A DNA stretch of 43,180 nt from Bacteroidetes bacterium HGW-Bacteroidetes-21 (GCA_002840935.1 PHDH01000006.1:1-43180), one strand, 5' to 3'; positions 18,582 to 27,759 are shown, counted from the stretch's first letter. The notes: generated by a model not told the origin, from the letters alone. Program-made: numbers and translations.

Positions 18582-19907
18582 TTATAAAAGACTACTGGCC
18601 AAATCTGCCAAGAAGCTTCTTTCTCCTTTTACCAAGTTTACATGGGCAAATATCTCTTGTCCTTTCATTTTATCTGTCAGATAAGTTAAACCATTAGATT
18701 TTGCGTCAAGGTAAGGTGAATCGATTTGGTCAATATCTCCTGTGAATATCATTTTAGTTCCTTCCCCAGCGCGGGTGATAATTGTTTTTACTTCATGGGG
18801 TGTAAGGTTTTGAGCTTCGTCGATAATAAAGAAAACATTCGACAAACTACGACCACGAATATATGCCAAAGGAGTAATCACAAGTTGTTCTTCTTTTTGC
18901 AGCTCATCAATTTTCTGATATTCTGATGAATTTGGTTTGAATTTATATTTAATCACCGCCAGATTATCGAATAAAGGCTGCATATAGGGAGAAATCTTTT
19001 CTTTCACGTCGCCCGGGAGAAAACCCAAGTCGCGGTTAGCCAAAGGCACTATAGGTCGTGCCAGTAAAATTTGCTGAAATTGTTTACGTTGATGTAAGGC
19101 AGCAGCCAAGGCCAGCAGGGTTTTTCCTGTACCTGCTCTTCCTGTCAATGCCACCAATTGTATTTGAGGATTCATTAGCACATCCAAAGAAAATGTTTGC
19201 TCGGCATTTCTGGGTTCAATGCCATAAGCGCGAAGTTTCTCGACCCGCACAATGTTTCCGGAAAAGGAATCGTAGCGAGCCAATGCACTTACTTTTGTGT
19301 TTTTAAGAATAAAGCATTCGTTAGGGTTAGGAGGAGTCGAAAATTTAAATTCTTTCACAGGCACTCCCTGCTCTTCGTACAATCTGGTAATCAGCTTTGT
19401 ATCATATCCATCTACAGTCTGAACGGCACGATTCAATTCGTCCAGATTACGCACTTTATCGTTTTCAAAATCCTGTGCATCAAGGCCCAGGGATTTGGCT
19501 TTCATTCGCAGATTAATATCCTTGCTAATTAGTACGACCTGACGACCTTTGTTATTCTCGGTGATATATTCTGTGATTGCAAGAATACGATGGTCGGGAG
19601 TTCTTTCGGGAAAAGAACTGCTTAAACGATCGGAATACTCTTTTCCGGTTTCGACAAACAATTTTCCTCTGCCCTTGCCTAAAGAAACACCTTTGGTGAA
19701 AAGATTACGACCGGCAATATCATTCAGTTCGCGTGTAAACTCACGTGCATTAAAGCTGATAAGATCACTTCCTTTTTTAAGATGGTCAAGTTCTTCAAGA
19801 ACAACAATGGGGATTACCACATCATTTTCTTCGAACTTATACATACAACGATAGTCATGCAAAATGACATTGGTGTCGATAATAAAAATCTTTTTTTCTT
19901 TAGCCAT
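18582..19907 (-). CDS. phoH: PhoH-like ATPase with N-terminal PIN domain
   Basis: 441 aa, the usual length of PhoH2/YlaK-type proteins. The PIN RNase domain occupies about residues 1-150 and opens with KKIFIIDTNVILHDY, keeping the first acidic residue, with VVLEELDHLKKG next. The PhoH ATPase domain fills about 230-441, with Walker A GRAGTGKT at about 256-263 and Walker B VFFIIDEAQNLTPHE at about 357-370. The arginine- and sensor-like TGDIDQIDSPYLD follows. PIN-PhoH proteins are RNA helicase/RNases, and the family was first seen as phosphate-starvation inducible, though regulation here is unknown. A possible promoter lies 147 bp upstream (20054-20061), leaving a long 5' leader. Confidence 0.93.
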   Translation of the reverse strand: MAKEKKIFIIDTNVILHDYRCMYKFEENDVVIPIVVLEELDHLKKGSDLISFNAREFTRELNDIAGRNLFTKGVSLGKGRGKLFVETGKEYSDRLSSSFPERTPDHRILAITEYITENNKGRQVVLISKDINLRMKAKSLGLDAQDFENDKVRNLDELNRAVQTVDGYDTKLITRLYEEQGVPVKEFKFSTPPNPNECFILKNTKVSALARYDSFSGNIVRVEKLRAYGIEPRNAEQTFSLDVLMNPQIQLVALTGRAGTGKTLLALAAALHQRKQFQQILLARPIVPLANRDLGFLPGDVKEKISPYMQPLFDNLAVIKYKFKPNSSEYQKIDELQKEEQLVITPLAYIRGRSLSNVFFIIDEAQNLTPHEVKTIITRAGEGTKMIFTGDIDQIDSPYLDAKSNGLTYLTDKMKGQEIFAHVNLVKGERSFLADLASSLL

Positions 19908-20053
19908 AGGATTAAATTATTTTACTAAATAAGTGCATTTTTCACCCCTTTCGACAAGAGCCGATGAAAAATAATCAACAGATTAAGTTTAATATCTTAA
20001 AGCAACCTTTTTGGTCGAATAAGAGTACATGAAAAATGCCTTCTCATTCATAA

Positions 20054-20061
20054 CAAATATA
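20054..20061 (-). promoter_or_regulatory. Possible -7 promoter box for the phoH gene
   Basis: Minus strand TATATTTG matches TAnnTTTG in the 251-bp spacer between phoH and the downstream end of the reductase gene. It would give a 5' leader of about 140 nt. No good -33 box, so the call is tentative. Confidence 0.3.
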
Positions 20062-20158
20062 AGGATCATCAATATGCAATGAGAAAACAAAAAACAATCT
20101 AGATGCAAAAAGGATTTTTGACAAAATAATCAAAAATCTGTTTTACCTAATAAAAGAA

Positions 20159-21493
20159 TCAGATCGCCTTCTCTTCTTCAATAAACTTCACTCCAAAAGG
20201 TTCAAGGCCATTAAGAATTGGGAGGTACAGATCAGGTGTCACAGGCACTTTTACTCCACTGCCTGATACTTTACCCTGCACAAAAAGTTCAATGGCAATG
20301 GCCAGTGGCATACCCACAGTAATTGACATGGCAGTATCCACGTTATCTTTGCCAATACAAACTAATGATGAAAGTTTTTCATATTTCTTTCCGTTGAGTT
20401 CGTACAGAAAACGATGTTGCATAACAATCATGTCCAAATCCTCTTTATCGAGTTTCAATTTAGGTTCAAGGATAGACTGTAAAAGCTGAGCGGGACTTGC
20501 ATTTTCTTTAGTCAATGCTTCATTCGAAAACATTCCAAGCCACTCCATTTTCTTAAACATGTCGGATTCGCGTTTGATGCCCAGATACTGACAGAAGGTA
20601 TCCTCAGTCGACTGTCCCTTTACATCGGGCAAATAGGATTCAAGGAAAGTACGTTTCGTAAATTTGTGAGAGTTTTCCAGCACATAGGTATCATCCGTCA
20701 TTCCCAATTGTACAAAGAGATTCCATGCTTCGCAATAGCCTTTTCTACGCATAGTGCCACGGAACAATGTTTTAATATCATTTAAGCCATATACTTCCCT
20801 GTACGAAAGAGAATCTCGGTTGGCATACACATCAAATTCACCATAATCCAATACAGTTGCCGTGTATGTGCGTTTAAATAATTGCTGATAGGGAATATAC
20901 TTATAGGTGCCGTTTTGCAAAAATTTCGAGCCGGCTTGCCCAGCCAAAACAACGTTTCTAGCGTTCCAGGTAAATTTATAATTCCATGGATTATTATCCG
21001 ATTGAGGCGCAACAAGACCACCGGTATTGGATTCGAAACTTTCGAGTTTTCCTCCCAGGTGTTTAATTTCATCAATAACTTTCATGGCCGACATATGATC
21101 GATGCCCGGATCTACACCACATTCATTCATAAAAAACAAACCTGCCGCTTTAATTTCAGGTTCCATAGCTTTCATTTCGGGCGACACATACGAAGCTGTA
21201 AACATGTGTTTTTTATAAGCAAGACATTCTTTAGCTACAATCGGGTGAAACATTGCAGGCAACATAGAGACAACAATATCATGTGCCACCACCAACTCTT
21301 TGAGTAAGGCTGCATTGTGGATATCAAATTTTACTACTTTACCAGCAGGATTCCCGTTTACTTTACGGTTTGCAGTTTCAACATCCGCATCCGCAAGTGT
21401 AATAGTCCAGTTATTCGACTGACTTTTATCGAGCAGATATTTAATCATTGTTGAGGCGGATAATCCGGCGCCAAGAATCAGAATTTTTTTCAT
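20159..21493 (-). CDS. Saccharopine dehydrogenase-like NAD(P)-dependent reductase
   Basis: 444 aa with the N-terminal Rossmann motif KKILILGAGLSASTMIKYLL and strand-2 acidic residue in ITLADADVETA. The C-terminal reductase part has NECGVDPGIDHMSAMKVIDE, SNTGGLVAPQSDNNPWNYKF and GAGSVxVP-like ending GSGVKVPVTPDLYLPILNGL. The family reduces or oxidises the C-N bond of saccharopine-type adducts in lysine metabolism. In Bacteroidota the same family also includes carboxyspermidine/carboxynorspermidine dehydrogenases, but the length and the NPWNYKFTW motif fit the LYS9-like group better. Neighbours (phoH, thioesterase) give no pathway clue. Exact substrate not assigned. Confidence 0.85.
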   Translation of the reverse strand: MKKILILGAGLSASTMIKYLLDKSQSNNWTITLADADVETANRKVNGNPAGKVVKFDIHNAALLKELVVAHDIVVSMLPAMFHPIVAKECLAYKKHMFTASYVSPEMKAMEPEIKAAGLFFMNECGVDPGIDHMSAMKVIDEIKHLGGKLESFESNTGGLVAPQSDNNPWNYKFTWNARNVVLAGQAGSKFLQNGTYKYIPYQQLFKRTYTATVLDYGEFDVYANRDSLSYREVYGLNDIKTLFRGTMRRKGYCEAWNLFVQLGMTDDTYVLENSHKFTKRTFLESYLPDVKGQSTEDTFCQYLGIKRESDMFKKMEWLGMFSNEALTKENASPAQLLQSILEPKLKLDKEDLDMIVMQHRFLYELNGKKYEKLSSLVCIGKDNVDTAMSITVGMPLAIAIELFVQGKVSGSGVKVPVTPDLYLPILNGLEPFGVKFIEEEKAI

Positions 21494-21513
21494 ATTGCCA
21501 TTATTATTTGCAG

Positions 21514-21521
21514 CAAAATTA
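21514..21521 (-). promoter_or_regulatory. Bacteroidota -7 promoter box
   Basis: Minus strand TAATTTTG, a TAnnTTTG match, 20 bp upstream of the reductase ATG at 21493. The -33 region is AT-rich without a clear TTTG. Confidence 0.45.
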
Positions 21522-21606
21522 TATAAATACTAATTAGAAATTAATGACTTTTACCTATTTTTACGTGAACTGTTATTAAGCATAATTCAAGACGACTTTT
21601 TACTTC

Positions 21607-22074
21607 ATGAGAAAATTAAAAAATCCCTACGCCGAACTTCCGGAACATTACTGTTTTGGCTGCTCACACAGAAATCTGAATGGCTTGAATCTGGAATTTC
21701 ACGAAGAAGGTGATTTTATTATAAGTCACTGGCAACCCATTCGCGACTTCGAAGGCTTTCCCAATGTGCTACATGGAGGAATTCAGTCGACCCTGATGGA
21801 CGAAATCGCCAGCTGGGTAGTTTTTGCGAAAATGAATACGGCCGGATTTACAACTCAAATCAATGTTAAATTGCTCAAGCCTGTTCTATTAGACAAAGGG
21901 AAAATCACTATTAAAGGAAAACTCACAGAGACAAAACGCAACTTGGCTTTCATCCATACAGAAATCTATAACAGTGACGACGTTTTATGCAGCGAAGGTA
22001 CTATGGTGTATTTTACGTATAGCCCCGAAAAAGCTAAGGAAGTCCTGAAGTATCCGGGAGGAGAGAGGTTTTAG
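21607..22074 (+). CDS. PaaI-family hotdog-fold thioesterase
   Basis: 155 aa single hotdog domain of the 4HBT/PaaI group, expected to hydrolyse acyl-CoA thioesters in the cytosol. The N-terminal LPEHYCFGCSHRNLNGLNLEF is a hallmark of the subgroup found in many bacteria. The helix motif NVLHGGIQSTLMDEIASW carries the HGG turn and the catalytic acidic residue (Asp in LMDE). KITIKGKLTETKRNLAFIHTEI follows as a core strand. The gene is transcribed divergently from the reductase. Its stop codon touches the start of the tandem repeat array at 22075. The natural acyl substrate cannot be told from sequence. Confidence 0.87.
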   Translation: MRKLKNPYAELPEHYCFGCSHRNLNGLNLEFHEEGDFIISHWQPIRDFEGFPNVLHGGIQSTLMDEIASWVVFAKMNTAGFTTQINVKLLKPVLLDKGKITIKGKLTETKRNLAFIHTEIYNSDDVLCSEGTMVYFTYSPEKAKEVLKYPGGERF

Positions 22075-22399
22075 GTTTGTTGGATGGAGTTGCACAAGTC
22101 TTAGTTTTTTTGTTGATGAAGTTTGACAGGCCTTAGGCTTCGTTTGTTGGATGAAGTTGCACAAGTGTTAGTCTTCGATTGTTTGATGGAGTTGCACAAG
22201 TCTTAGTCTCTGTTTGTTGGATGGAGTTGCACAAGTCTTAGTTTTTTTTGTTGATGAAGTTTGACAGGCCTTAGGCTTCGTTTGTTTGATGGAGGTTGAC
22301 AAGTCTTAGTCTTCGTTTGTGGATGGAGTTTGACAGGTCTTAGTCTTCGATTGTTTGATGGCGTTTGACAGGTCTTAGGCTTCGTTTGTTTGATGGAGG
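22075..22399. repeat. Minisatellite: about nine 32-36 bp tandem units between convergent stop codons
   Basis: The whole spacer between the thioesterase stop (22074) and the SGNH-gene stop (22400-22402) is a tandem repeat. Units begin about 22076, 22111, 22143, 22178, 22212, 22248, 22280, 22315 and 22349, with a partial unit at 22384. Each has a GTTxGATGGAGTT-type half and an ACAAGTCTTAG or ACAGGCCTTAGG half, often followed by a T- or TTCG-rich end. Units 1-2 and 5-6 are the same apart from one T (7 versus 8 Ts), showing a second-order duplication of about 135 bp. There are no unique spacers, so it is not a CRISPR. Confidence 0.95.
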
Positions 22400-23689
22400 T
22401 TACTTTTCCAGTTCGTACATGTAGATGGCATCTTTGCGCATAATACTATCAAAACGAATTCCTGTGCTAAACGACTTTTTAAGTAACAGGTTGAACCAAT
22501 CTTTATTTTCTCTCATTTGTTGCTCTATCTCAGCAACTCTCTTATCTCTTTTCCATGTTTCAAAGTGCAAAAACATCTTGCTTGCTTCTTTAAAAAAACC
22601 CCAGCCAATGTCTTTTAAATTCTGATCATTGCATAAAACAATGACGACATCTGTCTTTTTAATTTCTTCAAAAAGATTTCTGTCTTTAACTAAGGCAGGA
22701 GAATTCCAATGATCGGGGTATACTTCGTTGTAATAATACCAGAATTTTCCATCATTAAAGACCTGTGTAGAAAAACCCGCACTAAACATATCCCAATAAA
22801 AACTATCACTAATAACGATTACCCGGGGCTTTACTTTTCCTTGGGATTCAAAATGAAAACGAGGATATGCCATCTGAGGTTTTGAGATATCACATAACAG
22901 ATTCATAGCGTCTTCAACATCAGCATCACTATGTTCTGTTTCGCTTTTTAATTCTATAGTATCAATAACCATTTTGGCCATATTGATATTTCGCAATTTT
23001 TCAATATAATTAATCAAAGAATCAGCTACTTTAGTCATCCCATAATAACTCCAATGGATTCCTGTTTTGGGATATAACACATACTCAGAGCTTTTCTTGT
23101 TCTCAAGAAACCATTTATTAAAATCAATATATGGAACATCGGTTTGAGACAGTTTCTTGCTTAAAACCTCGTAATTAGTTGGATTCCCTGAAGGTTTATA
23201 ATAGTCGGGAATATATTCCGGATAAAAAAAGCCTTTACCCGTTGCCAATACGATTAACAGGTCACAGTTGAATTTCTTCAAAGAATCCTTGACAATCTGT
23301 ATGGTTTTCACCCTGTTAGTCCACCTCGCCTCCCCAATAAAGTCATAACCAAAATAAGAATCAATATAGTTTGTTTCATAGAGATAATCGGCTTTCCCAA
23401 CCTTAACGTAAGGCACCGAAGATTTACGATACAATGAAAACTGAAATTGATTAAAAAATCTAACCAATACAGGTCGAAGCCAAAAATTTTCATTCCAGTA
23501 TTCTTCATAGTCAGCTTGAAATGACTCGTTAAAAAAACCTTCAAATGTAATTTCAGGCTTCTCTACCGGCACATAAGCTCCTTTGAGAGGCATTTGCTCT
23601 TTAGAACCAAAATGGTATACAACAAAGGGAATAAACAGCAATAAAACAAAAAAAGAAAAAAGAAAATTATATAAGGTTTTCTTTTTCAT
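22400..23689 (-). CDS. AlgX/AlgJ-like SGNH-hydrolase-fold membrane protein
   Basis: 429 aa with an N-terminal transmembrane anchor (LYNFLFSFFVLLLFIPFVVYHF). The juxtamembrane segment FFNESFQADYEEYWNENFWLRP matches the conserved start of AlgJ/AlgX/DHHW-type proteins, which acetylate exported polysaccharides. SGNH-like catalytic elements are visible: VIVISDSFYWDMFS (serine block) and YPKTGIHWSYYGM (the His-Trp motif, although the usual preceding Asp is replaced). No MBOAT acyltransferase partner is encoded nearby. The start codon overlaps the folB stop in an ATGA junction, so the two genes are translationally coupled. O-acetyltransferase function is inferred and the altered HW motif makes activity uncertain. 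Confidence 0.72.
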   Translation of the reverse strand: MKKKTLYNFLFSFFVLLLFIPFVVYHFGSKEQMPLKGAYVPVEKPEITFEGFFNESFQADYEEYWNENFWLRPVLVRFFNQFQFSLYRKSSVPYVKVGKADYLYETNYIDSYFGYDFIGEARWTNRVKTIQIVKDSLKKFNCDLLIVLATGKGFFYPEYIPDYYKPSGNPTNYEVLSKKLSQTDVPYIDFNKWFLENKKSSEYVLYPKTGIHWSYYGMTKVADSLINYIEKLRNINMAKMVIDTIELKSETEHSDADVEDAMNLLCDISKPQMAYPRFHFESQGKVKPRVIVISDSFYWDMFSAGFSTQVFNDGKFWYYYNEVYPDHWNSPALVKDRNLFEEIKKTDVVIVLCNDQNLKDIGWGFFKEASKMFLHFETWKRDKRVAEIEQQMRENKDWFNLLLKKSFSTGIRFDSIMRKDAIYMYELEK

Positions 23690-24045
23690 ACCCTCGGATA
23701 GGTTAAAGTTACACTCACTTTTTGAACCTTGCCTCCAACGGGTGGATTGATTTTGCCTACATTCAGTTTCAATCCTGTAATATTTGGAAAACTTTCCAGT
23801 ATTTTATTCTCGATGCGGTGAGCCAGATGCTCCAAAAGAAAAGATTTTTGTTGCATTTCGTGATTAATTATCTGGTATACCTGCTGGTAGTCCAAAGCAT
23901 CCTTTAAGTCGTCGGATACACCTGCTTTTTCGGTATCCGTTTCAATGGCTACATTTACTACAAAACGATTACCAACCACCTGCTCTTCAGCAAAATGGCC
24001 GTGATAAGCATAAAACTCCATTCCTTCTATCTCTATGCAGCCCAT
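23686..24045 (-). CDS. folB: Dihydroneopterin aldolase
   Basis: 119 aa, the normal length. It converts 7,8-dihydroneopterin to 6-hydroxymethyl-dihydropterin and glycolaldehyde in folate synthesis. The signature IEGMEFYAYHGHFAEEQVVGN contains the conserved Tyr, His and catalytic Glu region. LDYQQVYQIINHEM and LLEHLAHRIENKI form the substrate-pocket helix with its Glu. The catalytic Lys lies in LKLNVGKINPPVGG. It is the first gene of a two-gene transcription unit with the SGNH gene, joined by a 4-bp ATGA overlap. Folate made here would feed methionine synthase, though the genes are not co-transcribed. Confidence 0.95.
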   Translation of the reverse strand: MGCIEIEGMEFYAYHGHFAEEQVVGNRFVVNVAIETDTEKAGVSDDLKDALDYQQVYQIINHEMQQKSFLLEHLAHRIENKILESFPNITGLKLNVGKINPPVGGKVQKVSVTLTYPRV

Positions 24046-24059
24046 GTTGGATTTTTGAG

Positions 24060-24067
24060 CAAATTTA
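24060..24067 (-). promoter_or_regulatory. Bacteroidota -7 promoter box for folB
   Basis: Minus strand TAAATTTG matches TAnnTTTG, 14 bp upstream of the folB ATG, giving a leader of only several nucleotides. Confidence 0.45.
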
Positions 24068-24209
24068 ATGGCTTTTCTTTGAAAAACAGGTTCAAATCAA
24101 AAAAAAACGAGAAGACATACATTCTCTGCACTTATTTATGATACTATTTCTATCGTTTTATTTCTAATTTTACAACTTCAACACTTGTTCATTCTTTATA
24201 AAAATTAAA

Positions 24210-26312
24210 TTGCCCAATATTAAAGACAACATACAATTCCTTCCAGGAGTAGGCCCCAAAAGGGCAGTTTTGTTTCAGAAGGAATTGCATATTGAGACGG
24301 TGGAAGACCTGCTGTATTATTTCCCTTATAAGCATATCGACCGCACCAAATTTTATAAAATAGCCTCATTACACGGCGAGTTACCTTACATTCAGATCCG
24401 GGGACATTTTATCCATTTTTCTGAGACAGGTATTGGGCACAATAAGCGACTTACCGGCGTTTTTTCCGACGAATCTGGAACGGTTGAAATTATCTGGTTC
24501 CGTGGCGCAAAATGGATACTGGAAAAGCTGAGAAAGAATGTCGAATATGTTGTTTTTGGTAAGCCTAATCGTTTTTTCGACAAGATAAACATTGCCCACC
24601 CCGAGATTGAAGAAGCACGAATTTACGAAGCCGGTCTTACTTCGGCGCTTCAACCACAATACAGTTTAACGGAAAAAATCAAGGACGAACATATCTCGTC
24701 GAAAACCATACTTAAACTAATTGAAACGGCCTGGGCGAAATACAATTCCTCCATCAGCGAAACGCTTCCACCCTCCATTATAGATCCATTGCGACTCATC
24801 CCTCTTCGTCAGGCAATTTTCCAGATTCATTTTCCCGAAAACGAAAATTTGCTAGCTAAAGCAAATTACAGACTCAAATTTGAAGAACTTTTTGGCATAC
24901 AGTTAAAACTAAACTACGACAAAAAGATACGCGAACGTTCTGTGTCGGGCTTTCTTTTTCCCAAAGAAAAAGACGACCGTGTTGTGCAGCTTTTCAGCAA
25001 CCTTCCTTTTAACCTCACTAAAGCTCAAATTCGCGTTCTTGGAGAAATTCGCAGCGATGTAACCCGCGGACGACAAATGAACAGACTACTTCAGGGCGAT
25101 GTGGGTAGTGGAAAAACCATGGTAGCCATTTTCTCCATGCTCATGGCTGCCGACAACGGAGCTCAGGCTGCCATAATGGTTCCTACAGAAATCCTTGCAC
25201 AGCAACATTTTAAAAACATTTCAAATCTACTTTCTGGACTGCCTGTTAAAGTAGGAATTCTTACCGGTTCGACCAAAAAGAAAGACCGTAAAATAATTCA
25301 CGAAGAACTTGAAAACGGGTCACTCCACATCTTAATTGGAACCCACGCCCTGATTGAAGATACGGTAAAGTTTCATAAACTGGGACTGGTGGTCATCGAC
25401 GAACAGCATCGCTTTGGTGTGGCACAACGGTCAAAACTCTGGACAAAAAGCGCTACCCCACCTCATATTTTGGTCATGACGGCGACACCCATTCCCCGCA
25501 CACTGGCACTCACGCTTTATGGCGATCTGGATGTTTCTGTGATTGACGAATTACCTCCCGGCAGAAAACCCATACAAACTGCTCATTTCAACGACCACGA
25601 CCGATTGACTTTGTTCGCACGCCTTAAGCAACAACTCGACGCCGGCAGACAAGCCTATGTTGTTTTTCCCCTGATAAAAGAATCTGAAAGCCTGAAATAC
25701 AAAGATCTGGAAGACGGCTATCACAGCTACTCCAGAGTTTTTGCGCCTCCACAATACGCCATCACAGTAGTCCATGGACAGATGAAAAATGAGGAAAAAG
25801 AAATATCCATGCGCTATTTTGTAAATAAGCAAAGTCATATTCTCATTGCTACGACAGTAATCGAAGTGGGCGTAGATGTTCCCAACGCCACCGTGATGAT
25901 TATTGAAAGTGCCGAACGCTTTGGTCTTTCTCAATTGCATCAGCTGAGAGGTCGTGTTGGACGTGGTGGCGATCAGTCGTACTGCTTTTTGGTCTCGGGC
26001 GACAAACTTTCTAACGACGCGCATACCCGCCTTAAAGCCATGGTGAGCACCACCGACGGGTTTGAGCTATCTGAACTCGACATGAAACTTCGCGGGCATG
26101 GCGACCTCGACGGAACTCAGCAAAGCGGCGATCCTATTAGTCTCCGCATAGCCAGCCTGACTCATGACGGAAAAATTCTCGATCTGGCCAGAGATTCCGC
26201 TGTAAAAATCTTATCCGAAGACCCCGAACTAAAAAAACCAGAAAACAGAATTCTGCATGGGCATCTCAAAAATTTGCAAACTCAGGTTGTGGACTGGAGT
26301 AGGATAAGTTAA
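24210..26312 (+). CDS. recG: ATP-dependent DNA helicase RecG
   Basis: 700 aa SF2 helicase that remodels stalled forks and Holliday junctions. The N-terminal wedge/OB part begins IQFLPGVGPKRAVLFQKEL and YYFPYKHIDR, then ETGIGHNKRLTGVFSDESGTVE. Helicase motifs are Walker A LQGDVGSGKT (about 290-300), VVIDEQHRFG (about 395), TATPIPRTLALTLYGDLD, VIEVGVDVPNATVMIIE and the QLHQLRGRVGRG block (about 575). The start is TTG at 24210. No in-frame ATG lies between it and the upstream TAA at 24165-24167, and the family's N-terminal motif begins right after it. It is transcribed divergently from folB, and the next gene follows after 10 bp. Confidence 0.96.
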   Translation: MPNIKDNIQFLPGVGPKRAVLFQKELHIETVEDLLYYFPYKHIDRTKFYKIASLHGELPYIQIRGHFIHFSETGIGHNKRLTGVFSDESGTVEIIWFRGAKWILEKLRKNVEYVVFGKPNRFFDKINIAHPEIEEARIYEAGLTSALQPQYSLTEKIKDEHISSKTILKLIETAWAKYNSSISETLPPSIIDPLRLIPLRQAIFQIHFPENENLLAKANYRLKFEELFGIQLKLNYDKKIRERSVSGFLFPKEKDDRVVQLFSNLPFNLTKAQIRVLGEIRSDVTRGRQMNRLLQGDVGSGKTMVAIFSMLMAADNGAQAAIMVPTEILAQQHFKNISNLLSGLPVKVGILTGSTKKKDRKIIHEELENGSLHILIGTHALIEDTVKFHKLGLVVIDEQHRFGVAQRSKLWTKSATPPHILVMTATPIPRTLALTLYGDLDVSVIDELPPGRKPIQTAHFNDHDRLTLFARLKQQLDAGRQAYVVFPLIKESESLKYKDLEDGYHSYSRVFAPPQYAITVVHGQMKNEEKEISMRYFVNKQSHILIATTVIEVGVDVPNATVMIIESAERFGLSQLHQLRGRVGRGGDQSYCFLVSGDKLSNDAHTRLKAMVSTTDGFELSELDMKLRGHGDLDGTQQSGDPISLRIASLTHDGKILDLARDSAVKILSEDPELKKPENRILHGHLKNLQTQVVDWSRIS

Positions 26313-26322
26313 CATTGCCGGT

Positions 26323-27759
26323 ATGAAAAAATTCTTGAAAACATATTTCTACCTAATCCTCCTTGGACTCGTTCTCTGGATTACCACTGCCTGGCTAAGC
26401 GTTGGATATTATCAGGCCGACGAACATTACCAGATTTTGGAATTTGCATTGTACAAACAACAGGTTATTCAGCAAAGCGATCTGGCATGGGAATATCAGG
26501 CGCAATTAAGACCGGGCCTACAACCATGGATTGCCGCTAATTTCCTGAACGCTACCAAAGCCATCGGCATCAGCGACCCGTTTTTGCAAACAGCATTGTT
26601 AAGGATGATTACCTCGTTACTGTTTTTTGTATTGTTCATATTTCTAACGGTTAAATTATTGTGGGAATATCCTACCCGAAAATACACGTGGTTACTTCCG
26701 GCCCTGGGTCTGTTTCTCTGGTTTATTCCTTTTGTGGCCTGCCGGTTTTCGTCAGAGACCTGGTCGGCATTGTTTTTCTTTGCCGGAGTTCTGCCTTTTG
26801 TAGGAAGAAAAAATAAGCCAAAGCCACTGACACTAATTGTTTCCGGCTTTGCTTTGGGATTGTCGTTTCATTTCAGATATCAGGCTATAATACTGATCGC
26901 CGGACTTTTCCTGTGGCTGCTTCTGATGAACAAAGCTCAGCTGAAAAACGTCCTACTGCTAACTGCAGGGCTGATTCCAGCATTATTCGCAGGAATACTG
27001 GCCGACAAATGGCTGTACAACGAATGGGCATTCCCTTTCATCAACTACCTCGACTTTAATATTTTCAGCGGGCAGGCCAACGAGACTTTCGGGACTTCGC
27101 CATGGTGGTATTATTTCGGTCGTTTTGCTGAGAAGTCAGCCATTGTGCCGGGATCTATTGTTTTATTGTCACTGTTTTATTTTCTCTTTAAGAATCCCAG
27201 ACACCTTTTCAACTGGCTTTGGCTACCATTTTTGGTGGCTCATATGTTTACCGGACACAAGGAATTGCGCTTTCTGATTCCGGTTTTCCCGGTCATTCCT
27301 TTTGTGCTTTTTTACATGTTTCAGGAAACACGGCAATACTTCACCCTGAAAAGATTTGTGTTGAATCCGTTGATAACTTTAGCCTTGACGTTGAACTTTT
27401 TCATGCTGATTATCCTTGCCTATTCCCCGGCAGAATTTTCGGTGAAAGCGCTGGAAGAAATTCAGAAAAATCCTGCAAAATCAAACACTGTCTATTATTC
27501 GGGAGAAAACCCTGCATCTCCCTTTGGACTACCTAACAATTTCTACACAAACAAAACGATGACTTTTGAAAAAGTCGATTCATTGCCCGCAACAGCAAGC
27601 GGTTCGAAATACATTTACATTACCTACAAAGGAGCACTGCCCGAAGAATTCGCTACTACAAAACCTGTTTTACAAAGTATTCCTAGCATTTTGCGCTTCT
27701 TCAACTTCAATGGCTGGCTGGACAGGACGACGCGAAGTGAGTTGAGGATTTTGGACTGA
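26323..27759 (+). CDS. GT22-like (Alg9/PIG-B-type) membrane mannosyltransferase
   Basis: 478 aa polytopic membrane protein with about ten hydrophobic segments. The first loop after the N-terminal helix reads GYYQADEHYQILEFA, matching the acidic catalytic-loop motif (HPDE-type) of lipid-phosphosugar-dependent GT-C enzymes. CRFSSETWSALFF follows. The diagnostic motif HKELRFLIPVFPVIPF matches the HKExRF signature of the Alg9/Alg12/PIG-B family, CAZy GT22. Bacterial members probably transfer mannose or a related sugar from a polyprenyl carrier on the periplasmic face, perhaps to surface glycans or glycoproteins. It starts 10 bp after recG. The acceptor and donor are unknown. Confidence 0.82.
   Translation: MKKFLKTYFYLILLGLVLWITTAWLSVGYYQADEHYQILEFALYKQQVIQQSDLAWEYQAQLRPGLQPWIAANFLNATKAIGISDPFLQTALLRMITSLLFFVLFIFLTVKLLWEYPTRKYTWLLPALGLFLWFIPFVACRFSSETWSALFFFAGVLPFVGRKNKPKPLTLIVSGFALGLSFHFRYQAIILIAGLFLWLLLMNKAQLKNVLLLTAGLIPALFAGILADKWLYNEWAFPFINYLDFNIFSGQANETFGTSPWWYYFGRFAEKSAIVPGSIVLLSLFYFLFKNPRHLFNWLWLPFLVAHMFTGHKELRFLIPVFPVIPFVLFYMFQETRQYFTLKRFVLNPLITLALTLNFFMLIILAYSPAEFSVKALEEIQKNPAKSNTVYYSGENPASPFGLPNNFYTNKTMTFEKVDSLPATASGSKYIYITYKGALPEEFATTKPVLQSIPSILRFFNFNGWLDRTTRSELRILD

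Noticed and set aside
20029-20082. 17-codon leader-peptide-like ORF between phoH and the reductase gene
   Set aside because: It is on the opposite strand to both neighbours, with no attenuator-like hairpins or regulated gene downstream.
22075-22399. CRISPR array
   Set aside because: Units are contiguous and vary slightly with no unique spacers and no cas genes; it is a minisatellite.
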